Shown: positions 1 through 9,537 of the stretch, piece by piece
How positions within the stretch are numbered: the stretch's first letter is position 1
Layout of the letters: every line of letters starts with the position of its first letter
DNA from: Flavobacteriia bacterium 40-80
GTDB taxonomy: Bacteria > Bacteroidota > Bacteroidia > Flavobacteriales_D > Crocinitomicaceae
Reading direction: 5' to 3'
NCBI GenBank assembly: GCA_001899145.1
Contig: MKVF01000010.1
Location: 62,001-126,000 of the forward strand
Length of the DNA stretch: 64,000 bases
Notes under the pieces: generated by a model
What the model saw: only the letters and a program-made list of their open reading frames with translations
The model's database searches: none
What the model was told of the DNA's origin: nothing
Made by a program: the position numbers and the translations under genes

Positions 1-979
1 CTTTGAACTTGGAGCCTTTTTCCACCTGATAAGATCCGTCTTCGTTCTTCACATAATCTCCATCCTCATCTTTTACCAGTGTTCCCGGAGCATCATAAAA
101 AGATTGAAGCAGCCCTGAAATCACCCCGATATTATTCTCTTTTCCGGATAAAATTTCTCCGGAACTATTCCTGATCGGAGGTGTCGGAACCAATAACTTC
201 TGAAAATCAATTGCGGCTGTAATTTTATTGTATTGGTCTAAATTAGCTGTATATGCAGCACCTAATTTCAGATTCATCGGCAAAAAATCTTTTCGGGATA
301 AGTCCACATCTGAATAAGCAACTTTATTACCAATATTATTTAATGTTAATCCTACCGCAATATTTCCTTTTTTCCCAAACCACTCAATATCCTTATTATT
401 GTAAGCAAAGGAAACATCTGTAGCTCCTGCGATCCCGGCTTTTGACTGTGCCCCAGGAGTAACATAGCCTCCTGTCAGATTCGAGTAAGCAAACTTACCA
501 TTGATACCAATGCTGAAATAATCAGATAATTTAAAAGCATATCCTGCAAATAAAGCAAATTCAGAAGGACGGTCTTCACGGATAAAACCTCCGCTGTTAT
601 CTGTAAAAGTGATATTACCAAGACTGAAAAATCTCAATCCTCCTCCTACAGCATGACGCTTTCCTATCCTTTTATATCCTGAAACATCTGATAAGTGCAT
701 ATCATTTGTTAATTCTCTTAGCCATGGTGTATAGGAAATTCCTATTTCCAGATCTTCTTTCGCGAAATTCAGCATCGCTGTATTCCAGTACAAAGAATTT
801 GCATTCGGACTTAAAGCCGTACCTGCATCTCCCATCGCACCTGCTCTGGAATCTGTATTAATTCCCAGAAATGGCATAGAGGTTGTTATAGAATTTAACT
901 GAAGATCAGAAACTTTTAGCTGACCAAAAGAGAACGATGAGCTTGCTATCGAAAGTAAAATTAAAATTTTCTTATTCAT
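1..979 (-). CDS. porV: PorV (LptO), type IX secretion outer-membrane shuttle protein, 3' end cut by window
   Basis: The visible 326 codons start at the ATG at 979 with a signal peptide (MNKKILILLSIASSSFSFGQ) followed by an N-terminal stretch typical of PorV: SRAGAMGDAGTALSPNANSLYWN, then alternating beta-strand sequence of an outer-membrane barrel. In the type IX secretion system PorV collects substrates at the SprA translocon and carries them to the PorU sortase. porU lies directly upstream on the same strand (59 bp gap), the standard porU-porV arrangement in Flavobacteriia. The C-terminus lies beyond base 1. Identification rests on family recognition plus context and is firm. Confidence 0.9.
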   Translation of the reverse strand, partial: MNKKILILLSIASSSFSFGQLKVSDLQLNSITTSMPFLGINTDSRAGAMGDAGTALSPNANSLYWNTAMLNFAKEDLEIGISYTPWLRELTNDMHLSDVSGYKRIGKRHAVGGGLRFFSLGNITFTDNSGGFIREDRPSEFALFAGYAFKLSDYFSIGINGKFAYSNLTGGYVTPGAQSKAGIAGATDVSFAYNNKDIEWFGKKGNIAVGLTLNNIGNKVAYSDVDLSRKDFLPMNLKLGAAYTANLDQYNKITAAIDFQKLLVPTPPIRNSSGEILSGKENNIGVISGLLQSFYDAPGTLVKDEDGDYVKNEDGSYQVEKGSKFK

Positions 980-1004
980 GAATTTAGATTACAATAAGAG
1001 TTTG

Positions 1005-1012
1005 CAAATATA
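1005..1012 (-). promoter_or_regulatory. Possible -7 box (TATATTTG) in front of porV
   Basis: Read on the minus strand the porU-porV gap holds TATATTTG, an exact match to the Bacteroidota TAnnTTTG box, about 25 bases before the porV start. No TTG at the right upstream distance is visible, so it may only be a weak internal promoter or chance. Confidence 0.3.
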
Positions 1013-1038
1013 CGCAAAACGTCTTTTTTAAAGATATA

Positions 1039-4000
1039 TTATTTCAACAAAACTAATTTCTCCGTTTTTTTGGCAACATCTCCGGAAGAATTCTTTACTG
1101 TCAGCGTATATACGTACACACCTTTTGCCAGCTGATCCCCAAAATCATCCCGTCCGTCCCAGTGGATTCCGTCAGAACGGAAACCGGAAGTCTGAACATA
1201 CGAATTAATTGTCTTTACCAGCTTCCCTGAGACTGTAAAAATCTGTATCTGAGACTCTAATAATTCTTCAAACTGATTATGTTCAAAGAAAAAATTCGTG
1301 CTGGTCGTAAACGGATTCGGATAATTAAGCACATGGCTTAAGGCCAACTCCTGTTTTTTGGCAACAACAAAATCCATTAAATATTCAGCAGAATTATTAT
1401 TCACATCCCATGCTTTAATTTTTAAAGTATGCTTTCCTTCCTTCAGGTCTTTCATCTGGTAAGAGATTTTTCCGGATTGGTAAGAATCCAGATCTGCGAT
1501 GTAATAATTATTCAAGATGATGGGACTAGCTTCATCTCCGTCCAGAACCAGGCTTATATCGTGTCCTATTCCGTTACCGACAGCATTAATTCCATAATCA
1601 TCTTTCAGCTTCGCAATAAACTTAGGATTTTCGCTGGTCAGTCCTCCATTCACAAAACGCTCGTCATTCATATAAGCTTCTATAACCGGAGGTATATTAT
1701 CCTGGATCCCGTTCGGATCAACTCCGCCCACAGTAATTGAGGTTTCCGCACCTCCGGCATCTATCACATCATTATCAGCGTAATAAGAAATTTTTCCTTT
1801 TCCAAACTGATAGTTTATATCTTTTGGAACAATAAAAGAAAACTCAAACTTTCCGTTAACTACGGAAACATTTCCCTTATACAATACATTATTTTGAGAA
1901 TAAAAATCCAGTACGGTCGTTTTTCCCGCCTTTTGTCCCAATGTCTTATTCAGTTTTTCCTTATCAAAAACACTTGGTATGATAGTACCGTTAAATGAGT
2001 TCATCAGCACGCCGGAAGCATCTGTAATATGCCCTTTTACAGTAATTTTTGAAAGTGCTTTTAAAGTATCAATATTAGAATTCGCAATTTCCACTCCGTT
2101 CAGAGAGTCAGTAACAATCTTCCATTTTGGGAGCACCAGCCGCAGTGCAGGATCCCCGATCAGCATAAAGCTTCGTTTATTATCACTGGAAGAAGCCCCG
2201 TTTTTCGTCATTTTAAAAATCTGGCCAAAACTCAGTGGCTTATAAGCCGCATCTCTCAAAAATACAGCATTATAAAAGTTAGTATCAACATCCGTATTTA
2301 CATTGTAGAATATAGAACGGGTAGTTGTCATTAATGCTACCGCACCACCATTCGGGTTCAGCAGGCTGACTGTCCCGGCAGATTCAATGCGGGGATCATC
2401 CGCACGCGTAAAATCACAAGTCGCGGATACAAATAAATGAAGCTTATCCGGATTCGACCAGTTTTTAATCTGCTCTAGTGTTATAAATCGTTCCTGTCCT
2501 GCTCCCTTTACTCCTCCGTGTCCAACGTAAGAAATAAGCAGGCATCCCTCTTCTATTTTCCTGTTAATATCATTTTCCATTTCGGGGAAACGAATTCCTC
2601 CCGCTGTTATTTGCTGTGGATATGCATCCGCATAAATCTTTGTCGCTATCATTTCCGGATGGCCATTTTTCACTTTATTATATACGTATTCACAATCACC
2701 TGTAATAAAAACATCCTCAGCGTCTGCTATAAGCGTATATTTCAGTCTCCAGTCTCCATGCGTCGAAACGGAGTTATATAAATTATGGAGATAACTTTCT
2801 GTTTTTCTCAGCAAAATTTCCGCTTCCTCATTTGTACTTACCACCATTCTTCCTACTCCCATATCCAGCTTATCCGAAGGATTGAAAGCTTCCGCGTCAT
2901 CAAGCACCACAAAAAAATCATCCGATGTAAAAGCAGAAATCGAAGTTTCTGAATTCTCTGCTTGATAGGAAAGTACATAGCTTTCTCCTTCTACAATGCT
3001 TCTCGGGTCGTAATGGCCATTACCGAATAAAATCAGATTTTCAGGGATCAGATCAGAATTTCCGGCTCCCCGTTCATAAAACATTTTCGCAAAGAAGCGG
3101 ATTCCGACAGGATCCGGCTGACCACCCGAAAATTCATTATAAACCTGTTTTGTCGTCACAACGTGGACACTCTCGCCATCATTCCTGTGTAAATCGGCTA
3201 ATCTGTTCGCGTATGTTAAAAATTTCGGATGCGTAACAATAAGTATATCCGCGTAAGGCAGCGCATGAAGATTCTGAGGATATACCTCCTCCACAAAAGT
3301 CGGGCTTAAATAACCGGAAGGAGTGAAAACTACAAACTCTCTGATAGTATCCGCCAGTGAGTTAAATGAATAATCCGTACCGGAATGCTGCCCGTTCATT
3401 CGCACAGGAGCGGTTCTGCTTGTAACATCCCAGACTTCAGCATTCGGAGCAACATTACCGATTACATACTTATTGACATTTCCGGCACCAACATTATCCG
3501 TAGTCCTGAAATACATGGTACTTCCTGATAATACCAATTGGCGTTTGGCAAAGATCTCAATTTTATCAAGATATGTAAGTACACTTGGATTTGATCTGTT
3601 CACTGTTATTTTGATATTAACGGAAGAAGTATTCGGAGTAAAGGTCATTTTTTTCTCGTCTCTGACATAGGAATCTTCGCTGGAAATCAAAAGTGAATAA
3701 GTATTCAGCAGATTATTATTGTAGTAGAACCTGATAGAGCTCCCGGGAAACATGTTCTGTGCTGCATAAGAAATGTAAAGATTTGCAGGAGAAGTAATAA
3801 AATCAGGTATTGAAAAATTGAATGTCTTGGTAAGCTCACTATCAAATTCTTCTCCATAAAAACGTTGTCCGGCTTTCAGAAGATTTCTTTGCTCACTTTC
3901 ATGTATCAGTGAATAATCGTACGAAGTAATCGTAGCTGTTTCGGTCAAATTCTGTGTCTGTGATGAGATTCTGAGCGGTGGTTCAGAAGAGGAAATACAA

Positions 4001-4827
4001 ATAAAGTAATACGTATTATTTGTGTACGGATTCAAATCCCTTCTGTACACATTATCCGTATAGCTCCATTTGGAGGCACTATACGCATGAAAGAGAATAT
4101 AATCATTGTCATCAAAAATACCATCCGATTCTCCGGAAACAAAAATCGGGTTTTTCACCAGATCATCCGGCCGGTAAACACTATTCTTTACAGGCAATCT
4201 TCCGGTAGCATTACCATATATATTAATATGCTGAGGATTCAGGCCGGAAACATTCACCCCTATAGAGGAAAGAAATGCTTTATCTATTTTATAAACCCCG
4301 TCTCTGGCAATGCTTATCTTATACCATTTTTTGGAAGGATCACCCAATACAGAACTTGCAACGAAACTTTTCGGTTTAAATGGCAGAGGCACTACCGTAA
4401 CTGAATAGGTGAATTTAGTGATTTTTTTCACCTGTCCATTCTCCAAAACCAGGGGAACTCCCTGCAGAACGCTTTGCTCTGATCCATTCCCGGCAGCCTT
4501 ATATATATGGAACACCGGAGACGAAGGAATAAATTGAGAATAAGCCGAAAGGAACTTTACCTCTTCTGAAGATAGAGAAGCTGTTTCATACGCTTCTACT
4601 TTCAAAGAAGGTTCTCCGTTAAATGTCTCTTTGATCTTTTTTGAATAATAAGGAACCTCATTCAACAATTGACATGACTCACAATTAGGAATAACTACTG
4701 TTTGTTCATCCTTGTTTATTTTATACGGCGATTTCCAAATAATTTCCTGAGACTTAACCTCTGTTTGAGAAAATGCAAAACCGCTGAAAAAAACAGCAAA
4801 AATATAAAAGGTCAGTTTTTTTATCAT
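1039..4827 (-). CDS. porU: PorU, C25-family sortase of the type IX secretion system
   Basis: A 1262-residue protein with signal peptide (ending near AFS-Q21). It has a gingipain-like C25 peptidase domain in the middle: the catalytic dyad is visible as His770 in SYVGHGG and Cys804 in FVSATCDF. The C-terminus (about 1165-1262) has an FlgD/CTD-like fold with YPNPF near its start. PorU cleaves the C-terminal signal of exported proteins on the cell surface and joins them to lipopolysaccharide. Length and domain order fit the PorU family. It is followed by porV and lies divergently from the sprF-like gene at 5008. A gldJ gene is 1.2 kb away, as in Flavobacterium genomes where gldJ, porU and porV are neighbours. 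Confidence 0.93.
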   Translation of the reverse strand: MIKKLTFYIFAVFFSGFAFSQTEVKSQEIIWKSPYKINKDEQTVVIPNCESCQLLNEVPYYSKKIKETFNGEPSLKVEAYETASLSSEEVKFLSAYSQFIPSSPVFHIYKAAGNGSEQSVLQGVPLVLENGQVKKITKFTYSVTVVPLPFKPKSFVASSVLGDPSKKWYKISIARDGVYKIDKAFLSSIGVNVSGLNPQHINIYGNATGRLPVKNSVYRPDDLVKNPIFVSGESDGIFDDNDYILFHAYSASKWSYTDNVYRRDLNPYTNNTYYFICISSSEPPLRISSQTQNLTETATITSYDYSLIHESEQRNLLKAGQRFYGEEFDSELTKTFNFSIPDFITSPANLYISYAAQNMFPGSSIRFYYNNNLLNTYSLLISSEDSYVRDEKKMTFTPNTSSVNIKITVNRSNPSVLTYLDKIEIFAKRQLVLSGSTMYFRTTDNVGAGNVNKYVIGNVAPNAEVWDVTSRTAPVRMNGQHSGTDYSFNSLADTIREFVVFTPSGYLSPTFVEEVYPQNLHALPYADILIVTHPKFLTYANRLADLHRNDGESVHVVTTKQVYNEFSGGQPDPVGIRFFAKMFYERGAGNSDLIPENLILFGNGHYDPRSIVEGESYVLSYQAENSETSISAFTSDDFFVVLDDAEAFNPSDKLDMGVGRMVVSTNEEAEILLRKTESYLHNLYNSVSTHGDWRLKYTLIADAEDVFITGDCEYVYNKVKNGHPEMIATKIYADAYPQQITAGGIRFPEMENDINRKIEEGCLLISYVGHGGVKGAGQERFITLEQIKNWSNPDKLHLFVSATCDFTRADDPRIESAGTVSLLNPNGGAVALMTTTRSIFYNVNTDVDTNFYNAVFLRDAAYKPLSFGQIFKMTKNGASSSDNKRSFMLIGDPALRLVLPKWKIVTDSLNGVEIANSNIDTLKALSKITVKGHITDASGVLMNSFNGTIIPSVFDKEKLNKTLGQKAGKTTVLDFYSQNNVLYKGNVSVVNGKFEFSFIVPKDINYQFGKGKISYYADNDVIDAGGAETSITVGGVDPNGIQDNIPPVIEAYMNDERFVNGGLTSENPKFIAKLKDDYGINAVGNGIGHDISLVLDGDEASPIILNNYYIADLDSYQSGKISYQMKDLKEGKHTLKIKAWDVNNNSAEYLMDFVVAKKQELALSHVLNYPNPFTTSTNFFFEHNQFEELLESQIQIFTVSGKLVKTINSYVQTSGFRSDGIHWDGRDDFGDQLAKGVYVYTLTVKNSSGDVAKKTEKLVLLK

Positions 4828-5007
4828 ATTAGGGTTCTTATTGAATAATTACAGACAAATATCGACAATAATCAATCCAGTAACGCAAAATACAGACGAA
4901 TATTATGTGCAAAAAATTACCCCGTGTGCTCTATTTATTATTTTTTTTGTAACATTGTGAGTAATATTTCGTTTCAATTAGTACAAATTTGCTTTTATTC
5001 AATTTGG

Positions 5008-5982
5008 ATGAAAAATAATAAATACCTATTAGTCATTGTGTTTAGCGTATTGTTCTGCTTACAGGATGTATTCGGACAAGATCCGACATTTACGCAGTTT
5101 TATGCTAACCCGCTCTATCTGAATCCGGCTTTTGCGGGAACAGCCAGATGTGCAAGATTTAATGCTAACTACAGAAATCAATGGCCGAACTTATCTGCTA
5201 ATTATGTCACATACAGTGCTTCTTATGACCAGTTTTTCGAAGGAATAAGCGGGGGTATCGGTGTTTTAATGACGCATGACCAGCAAGGTTCAGGAACAAT
5301 CAATACCTCTATGCTTGGATTGGTGTATTCCTATCATTTAAAGGTTTCAAGAAAATCCTCTCTTATTTTCGGGGTAAGAGCAGCCTGGTATCAGAAATTC
5401 CTTGATTGGGACAAGCTGACATTCGGAGATATGATTGACCCGAGAAGAGGTTTTATCTATGCGACAGGAGACGTTCCGAGAGGGCCTTCAAGAGGATTCT
5501 TCGATGCGTCGGCAGGTGCTCTGTTCTTTAACCAGTACTTTTTCGCCGGAGTAGCCGTTCACCATTTGAATATGCCTGACGAATCCATTATTAAAGGTGT
5601 TAAGTCCAGATTACCGATGCGATATACTGCGCATGCAGGAGCCGAGATCAAACTGGGTGCTGCTTCAAAATATGCAAATCCCGTATCTATAATGCCAAAC
5701 GTGATATTCCAGTACCAGCAGGGCTTTATGGAGATCAATGTCGGTACTTATATTAAGTATAATATCTTTACCGCCGGTGCGTGGTTCAGAAATAAAGATG
5801 CTTTCATTCTTACTATGGGACTGAATACCGGAGGCTTCAGACTGGGTTACAGCTATGACGTAACTGTATCCAAACTGAATAACAATAATTCCGGAGGATC
5901 TCACGAAGTATCTTTAGGTTACACAATTCCTTGTAAAAAGAAATCAAAACAGTGGAGAACTATTTCCTGTCCGTCTTTCTAA
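5008..5982 (+). CDS. PorP/SprF family type IX secretion membrane protein (first copy)
   Basis: 324 residues from the ATG at 5008. I chose this start because it gives a clean signal peptide (MKNNKYLLVIVFSVLFCLQ...VFG-QDP); an earlier in-frame start would put 28 odd residues in front. The mature N-terminus QDPTFTQFYANPLYLNPAFAG is the hallmark of the PorP/SprF family, followed by a predicted outer-membrane barrel. Family members anchor or help secrete type IX substrates, for example SprF with the adhesin SprB. No adhesin gene is adjacent, so the partner is unknown. gldJ follows after 71 bp and may be cotranscribed, although gldJ also has a candidate promoter. Confidence 0.88.
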   Translation: MKNNKYLLVIVFSVLFCLQDVFGQDPTFTQFYANPLYLNPAFAGTARCARFNANYRNQWPNLSANYVTYSASYDQFFEGISGGIGVLMTHDQQGSGTINTSMLGLVYSYHLKVSRKSSLIFGVRAAWYQKFLDWDKLTFGDMIDPRRGFIYATGDVPRGPSRGFFDASAGALFFNQYFFAGVAVHHLNMPDESIIKGVKSRLPMRYTAHAGAEIKLGAASKYANPVSIMPNVIFQYQQGFMEINVGTYIKYNIFTAGAWFRNKDAFILTMGLNTGGFRLGYSYDVTVSKLNNNNSGGSHEVSLGYTIPCKKKSKQWRTISCPSF

Positions 5983-6027
5983 TAATAAAATTGTAACCAA
6001 AAAGATTATTTAACGTTAATATTATTG

Positions 6028-6035
6028 TATTTTTG
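6028..6035 (+). promoter_or_regulatory. Candidate -7 box upstream of gldJ
   Basis: TATTTTTG matches TAnnTTTG 19 bases before the gldJ ATG. No TTG box stands at the usual distance upstream, so support is partial. Confidence 0.3.
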
Positions 6036-6053
6036 AAAAGTCAAATTAGGCAT

Positions 6054-8147
6054 ATGAAAATTTTAAAGCTTTTATCTTTATCATTTGTTGCTTCCATGAT
6101 GTTCTCTTGTGCAAGAGAATATTCCAACGCAACAGGATGGGAATACAACAATCCGAACAACGGCGGATTTCAGAAATTCCCTTTTCTAGACCAAGAGACC
6201 GGGCCAGGTTTGGTTTTGGTTGAAGGTGGTACATTCACCATGGGTAGAAGTGAACAGGATGTAATGTTCGATAATAACAACCGCCCTGCTCGTGTAACTG
6301 TGTCTTCATTTTATATGGATCAGACAGAGGTTACGAATTTCCATTGGCTGGAGTACTTATACTGGATCAACCGTGTATATGGCGAAACATATCCGATGGT
6401 ATATAAAAATGCGTTGCCTGATACGCTTTGCTGGAGATCTCCTTTAGCTTTTAATGAAAAATATGTTGATTATTACCTGCGTCACCCTGCATACAGAGAA
6501 TATCCTGTAGTCGGAGTTTCATGGTTACAGGTAAATGACTTCTGTAAATGGAGAACTGACCGGGTTAACGAATACATTATGATACGTGAAGGTATTATGG
6601 AACCTAATCTTGGGCAAAATAACGCTGATGTATTCGATACTGAAGCTTATTTAGCAGGGCAATATGGTGCGGAAGAAGGAAAAGAAGGAACTGTTAGAAA
6701 TCTACAGAATCTGGATCCTTCAAAAGCAAACGGAAAAACATTAGGAAAACGTATCGTGAGAATGGAAGATGGTATTTTATTACCACGATACCGACTCCCG
6801 ACTGAGGCAGAATGGGAATTTGCATCTTATGGACTGATCGGAAATCTTGATCCTAATTCAGAAGTTATACGTGAAAGAAAACTTTATCCGTGGAATGGAC
6901 ACTGGGTGCGTATGGATGAAGGGAATTTCCAGGGAGAAATCAGAGCAAACTTCGTTAGAGGCCGCGGTGACTACATGGGAGTTGCAGGCCACTTGAACGA
7001 CGGAGCGGATGTTACGGCTCCTGTTACAGCTTACTGGCCAAATGATTATGGGCTATATAATATGGCAGGTAACGTATCAGAATGGGTAATGGATGTTTAC
7101 CGTCCTTTAACTTCCGAAGATTTTGATGAGTTCAGACCATTCAGAGGAAATGTATTCAAAACAAAGCAATTGAATAATGCTGGTGAAATAGATCAGAAAA
7201 TCGGTGCTGTGATGTACGATGTTCACGGATTAAAAGAATATGTCAATGAATTTGAACGTATCCGTTTCCAACGTATTTCTGCGAAGCAACATGATTTAAC
7301 AGATACATTGATCCCTACCGGAATTAAAATGCAGATTCAGTCCCGGAATTCATCCAAAACGGTAACGGGAAGTTCTCCTGACCCTGTTTATGAATCCAGA
7401 AGAGTTAAAGCTTCTAAAAAAGCTTCAACAAATGCGAATCCGGATGATTCAACACAGGTAGCTGTTCTTGATCCCGGAAAAGACGAAGTGGAGCTTGATT
7501 TATTATCACAAATAAATGTACTATTAGATTCTGCAGTATCATTGAAGAACCAGAAGTTTGACCTGGAAGCATCTGAACTTGTAGAAAATGAAATTATTAA
7601 TGGTTTATTTGCTGATGCTTTAAGAGAAGGTATTGATTATGAATATGACTACGAGATCATTACTATATTAAGACAAGGATTTGCTTCTTATATCATCAAC
7701 ACTCCGGGTAAATTAAAATACAGAAATGTTGTTGAGGAAGAAAACATCGGTCGTCTGAACTATAGAAAATCTGACTACATCGATTATTTAGATGGCGATT
7801 TAGAATCTTCAATTTTCTACAATAGCGACGATGTGAAAAATCAGATTAGTCAGGGACAAAGAGACGCTAACCTGATCATGTACCAAAATGAATTCGAATC
7901 AAATTATTTAGATGGTTCCGAATTTAAAGGAAGCGGTTCTACATCATGGCCATCTACTATGATCTCCGACAGAGCAAGAGTTTACAAAGGAGGTTCATGG
8001 AAAGACAGAGCATACTGGTTAGTCGGCTCCAACAGAAGGTATCTGGATGAAGAAAAATCTACAGCCACCATTGGATTCCGATGTGCAATGGATCGTGTCG
8101 GCAGCCCTACCGGGTTAAATTACTACGGTAAAAAAAGTAAAAAATAA
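6054..8147 (+). CDS. gldJ: GldJ, gliding motility / type IX secretion lipoprotein
   Basis: 697 residues from ATG 6054. The signal ends in a lipobox (MFSC, Cys19), so the protein is lipid-anchored. Residues about 50-350 carry the N-terminal part of a formylglycine-generating-enzyme/sulfatase-modifying fold (GGTFTMG, DQTEVTN, PVVGVSW, RLPTEAEWEFA, NMAGNVSEWV), and the fold's last segment (RVYKGGSWKDRAYW ... GFRCAMD) reappears only near the C-terminus. In between is an insertion of roughly 270 residues with polar, low-conservation sequence. GldJ is needed for gliding and stabilises the GldK/GldL/GldM/GldN motor complex in Flavobacterium. The sister lipoprotein GldK has the same fold, but the porU/porV neighbourhood and the split fold favour GldJ. 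Confidence 0.88.
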   Translation: MKILKLLSLSFVASMMFSCAREYSNATGWEYNNPNNGGFQKFPFLDQETGPGLVLVEGGTFTMGRSEQDVMFDNNNRPARVTVSSFYMDQTEVTNFHWLEYLYWINRVYGETYPMVYKNALPDTLCWRSPLAFNEKYVDYYLRHPAYREYPVVGVSWLQVNDFCKWRTDRVNEYIMIREGIMEPNLGQNNADVFDTEAYLAGQYGAEEGKEGTVRNLQNLDPSKANGKTLGKRIVRMEDGILLPRYRLPTEAEWEFASYGLIGNLDPNSEVIRERKLYPWNGHWVRMDEGNFQGEIRANFVRGRGDYMGVAGHLNDGADVTAPVTAYWPNDYGLYNMAGNVSEWVMDVYRPLTSEDFDEFRPFRGNVFKTKQLNNAGEIDQKIGAVMYDVHGLKEYVNEFERIRFQRISAKQHDLTDTLIPTGIKMQIQSRNSSKTVTGSSPDPVYESRRVKASKKASTNANPDDSTQVAVLDPGKDEVELDLLSQINVLLDSAVSLKNQKFDLEASELVENEIINGLFADALREGIDYEYDYEIITILRQGFASYIINTPGKLKYRNVVEEENIGRLNYRKSDYIDYLDGDLESSIFYNSDDVKNQISQGQRDANLIMYQNEFESNYLDGSEFKGSGSTSWPSTMISDRARVYKGGSWKDRAYWLVGSNRRYLDEEKSTATIGFRCAMDRVGSPTGLNYYGKKSKK

Positions 8148-8166
8148 TTTTAAATAATTAATTTAG

Positions 8167-8192
8167 ACCCATCCACAAGGATGGGTTTTTTT
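8167..8192 (+). terminator. Rho-independent terminator after gldJ, abutting murF
   Basis: An 8-bp perfect stem (ACCCATCC/GGATGGGT) with loop ACAA is followed by seven Ts at 8186-8192. The murF ATG starts at the very next base. It should end gldJ transcripts or regulate read-through into murF. Confidence 0.8.
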
Positions 8193-9482
8193 ATGGAAAA
8201 AATTTACGCGAAATTCTTAGATTGCTCAGGTGTTTCTACCGACACAAGAACTATCGGGCAAGACAATCTGTTTATTTGTCTGAAAGGGCAAAATTTTAAC
8301 GGAAACCTTTTTGCCGGAGATGCAGTTCAAAAAGGTGCCAAATATGTCCTGATAGACGAAAAGGAATACGAGATTGAAGGAAAGACGATCTTAGTTGACG
8401 ACTGCCTGAAAACACTGCAGGAGCTGGCAAAATATCACCGGAGCAAGTTTAAAATACCTGTTATAGGTATTACGGGCAGCAATGGTAAAACAACAACTAA
8501 AGAACTTACTGCTCATCTCCTGTCTTCATCCTACAATACTCTTTTTACAAAAGGAAATCTGAATAACCATATCGGTGTTCCGCTGACATTACTGCTTTTA
8601 AAAAAAGAACATCAGATCGCGATCATAGAAATGGGAGCTAATCACCCTGACGATATAAAAGAATTATGTGCTATCGCGAAACCTGATTACGGAATTATAA
8701 GCAATATAGGAAAAGCTCATCTCCAGGGATTCAAAAACATAGAAGGTGTGATAAGAACAAAAACAGATTTATATAGATCTGTAGCTAATAACAAGGGAAC
8801 GTTGTTTGTCAATTTTGACGACGTGATCCTCAAAAATAATGTTCCAGATCAAACCACTACTGTTTATTACAGCGGAGCAGGCAACAATGTTGCAGAAATA
8901 AAAGGAGAACTCATCCGATTAACTCCGTTTATTCACTTCAAATGGCGGAATCAAAGCTATGAAAGCCCGGAACTTATTACTCAGATTATCGGAGAATATA
9001 ACTTTTACAATCTCTTGGCAGCTATTACTGTTGCGAATTATTTCAATGTTCATTCCGATTTAATCAATAAAGGGATTGAAACCTACAGAAATGAAAATAA
9101 TCGCTCACAATTGACCCGAACGGAGAGAAATGAGCTTATAATGGATGCCTATAATGCTAATCCATCCAGTATGCACTCAGCCATTTCCAGCTTTTCAAAA
9201 ATAGAACGTTCTAACAAATTAATGATCCTTGGGGATATGTTCGAATTAGGAGATGAATCACAGGAAGAGCACAGGATCATTATTGAAATGGCTGGAAGAA
9301 CGAATATCGCCACTTATTTTATTGGTAAGAATTTTTACGATTTAAAAGGTGATAAAACCAACTTCTTTGAATCAAAAGACGATTTCATTAATTATATAAA
9401 GGTACTTTCGCTGAATGACTATTTGATTTTACTTAAAGGATCCAGGGGAATTGCACTTGAAAACTTGGTATCTTTCTTGTAA
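8193..9482 (+). CDS. murF: UDP-N-acetylmuramoyl-tripeptide--D-alanyl-D-alanine ligase
   Basis: 429 residues from ATG 8193. MurF adds D-Ala-D-Ala to UDP-MurNAc-tripeptide, the last cytoplasmic step of the peptidoglycan precursor. The ATP-binding P-loop is visible (GITGSNGKTTTKE), as are the central Mur-ligase motifs (MGANHPDDI, NIGKAHLQGF) and the C-terminal domain motifs DAYNANPSSM and LILKGSRG-like LLKGSRG. An in-frame ATG at 8181 lies inside the terminator stem and gives a poor start (MGFF), so I prefer 8193. The start sits directly after a terminator T-tract, leaving no leader of its own, so expression probably depends on read-through or an internal upstream promoter. Confidence 0.93.
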   Translation: MEKIYAKFLDCSGVSTDTRTIGQDNLFICLKGQNFNGNLFAGDAVQKGAKYVLIDEKEYEIEGKTILVDDCLKTLQELAKYHRSKFKIPVIGITGSNGKTTTKELTAHLLSSSYNTLFTKGNLNNHIGVPLTLLLLKKEHQIAIIEMGANHPDDIKELCAIAKPDYGIISNIGKAHLQGFKNIEGVIRTKTDLYRSVANNKGTLFVNFDDVILKNNVPDQTTTVYYSGAGNNVAEIKGELIRLTPFIHFKWRNQSYESPELITQIIGEYNFYNLLAAITVANYFNVHSDLINKGIETYRNENNRSQLTRTERNELIMDAYNANPSSMHSAISSFSKIERSNKLMILGDMFELGDESQEEHRIIIEMAGRTNIATYFIGKNFYDLKGDKTNFFESKDDFINYIKVLSLNDYLILLKGSRGIALENLVSFL

Positions 9483-9488
9483 AGAAAA

Positions 9489-9513
9489 AAGGAGTGCATT
9501 GTATTCACTCCTT
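9489..9513. terminator. Bidirectional terminator between murF and the sprF-like gene
   Basis: AAGGAGTG (9489-9496) pairs with CACTCCTT (9506-9513) over a 9-base loop. It lies between two convergent genes; read on the minus strand it is followed by a strong T-run, on the plus strand by a weaker one. Confidence 0.75.
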
Positions 9514-9537
9514 CTCTATTTATATAATTTCTATCTG

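Noticed and set aside
5665-5904. Antisense frame in the first sprF-like gene
   Set aside because: No family resemblance, and it lies wholly inside a conserved gene.
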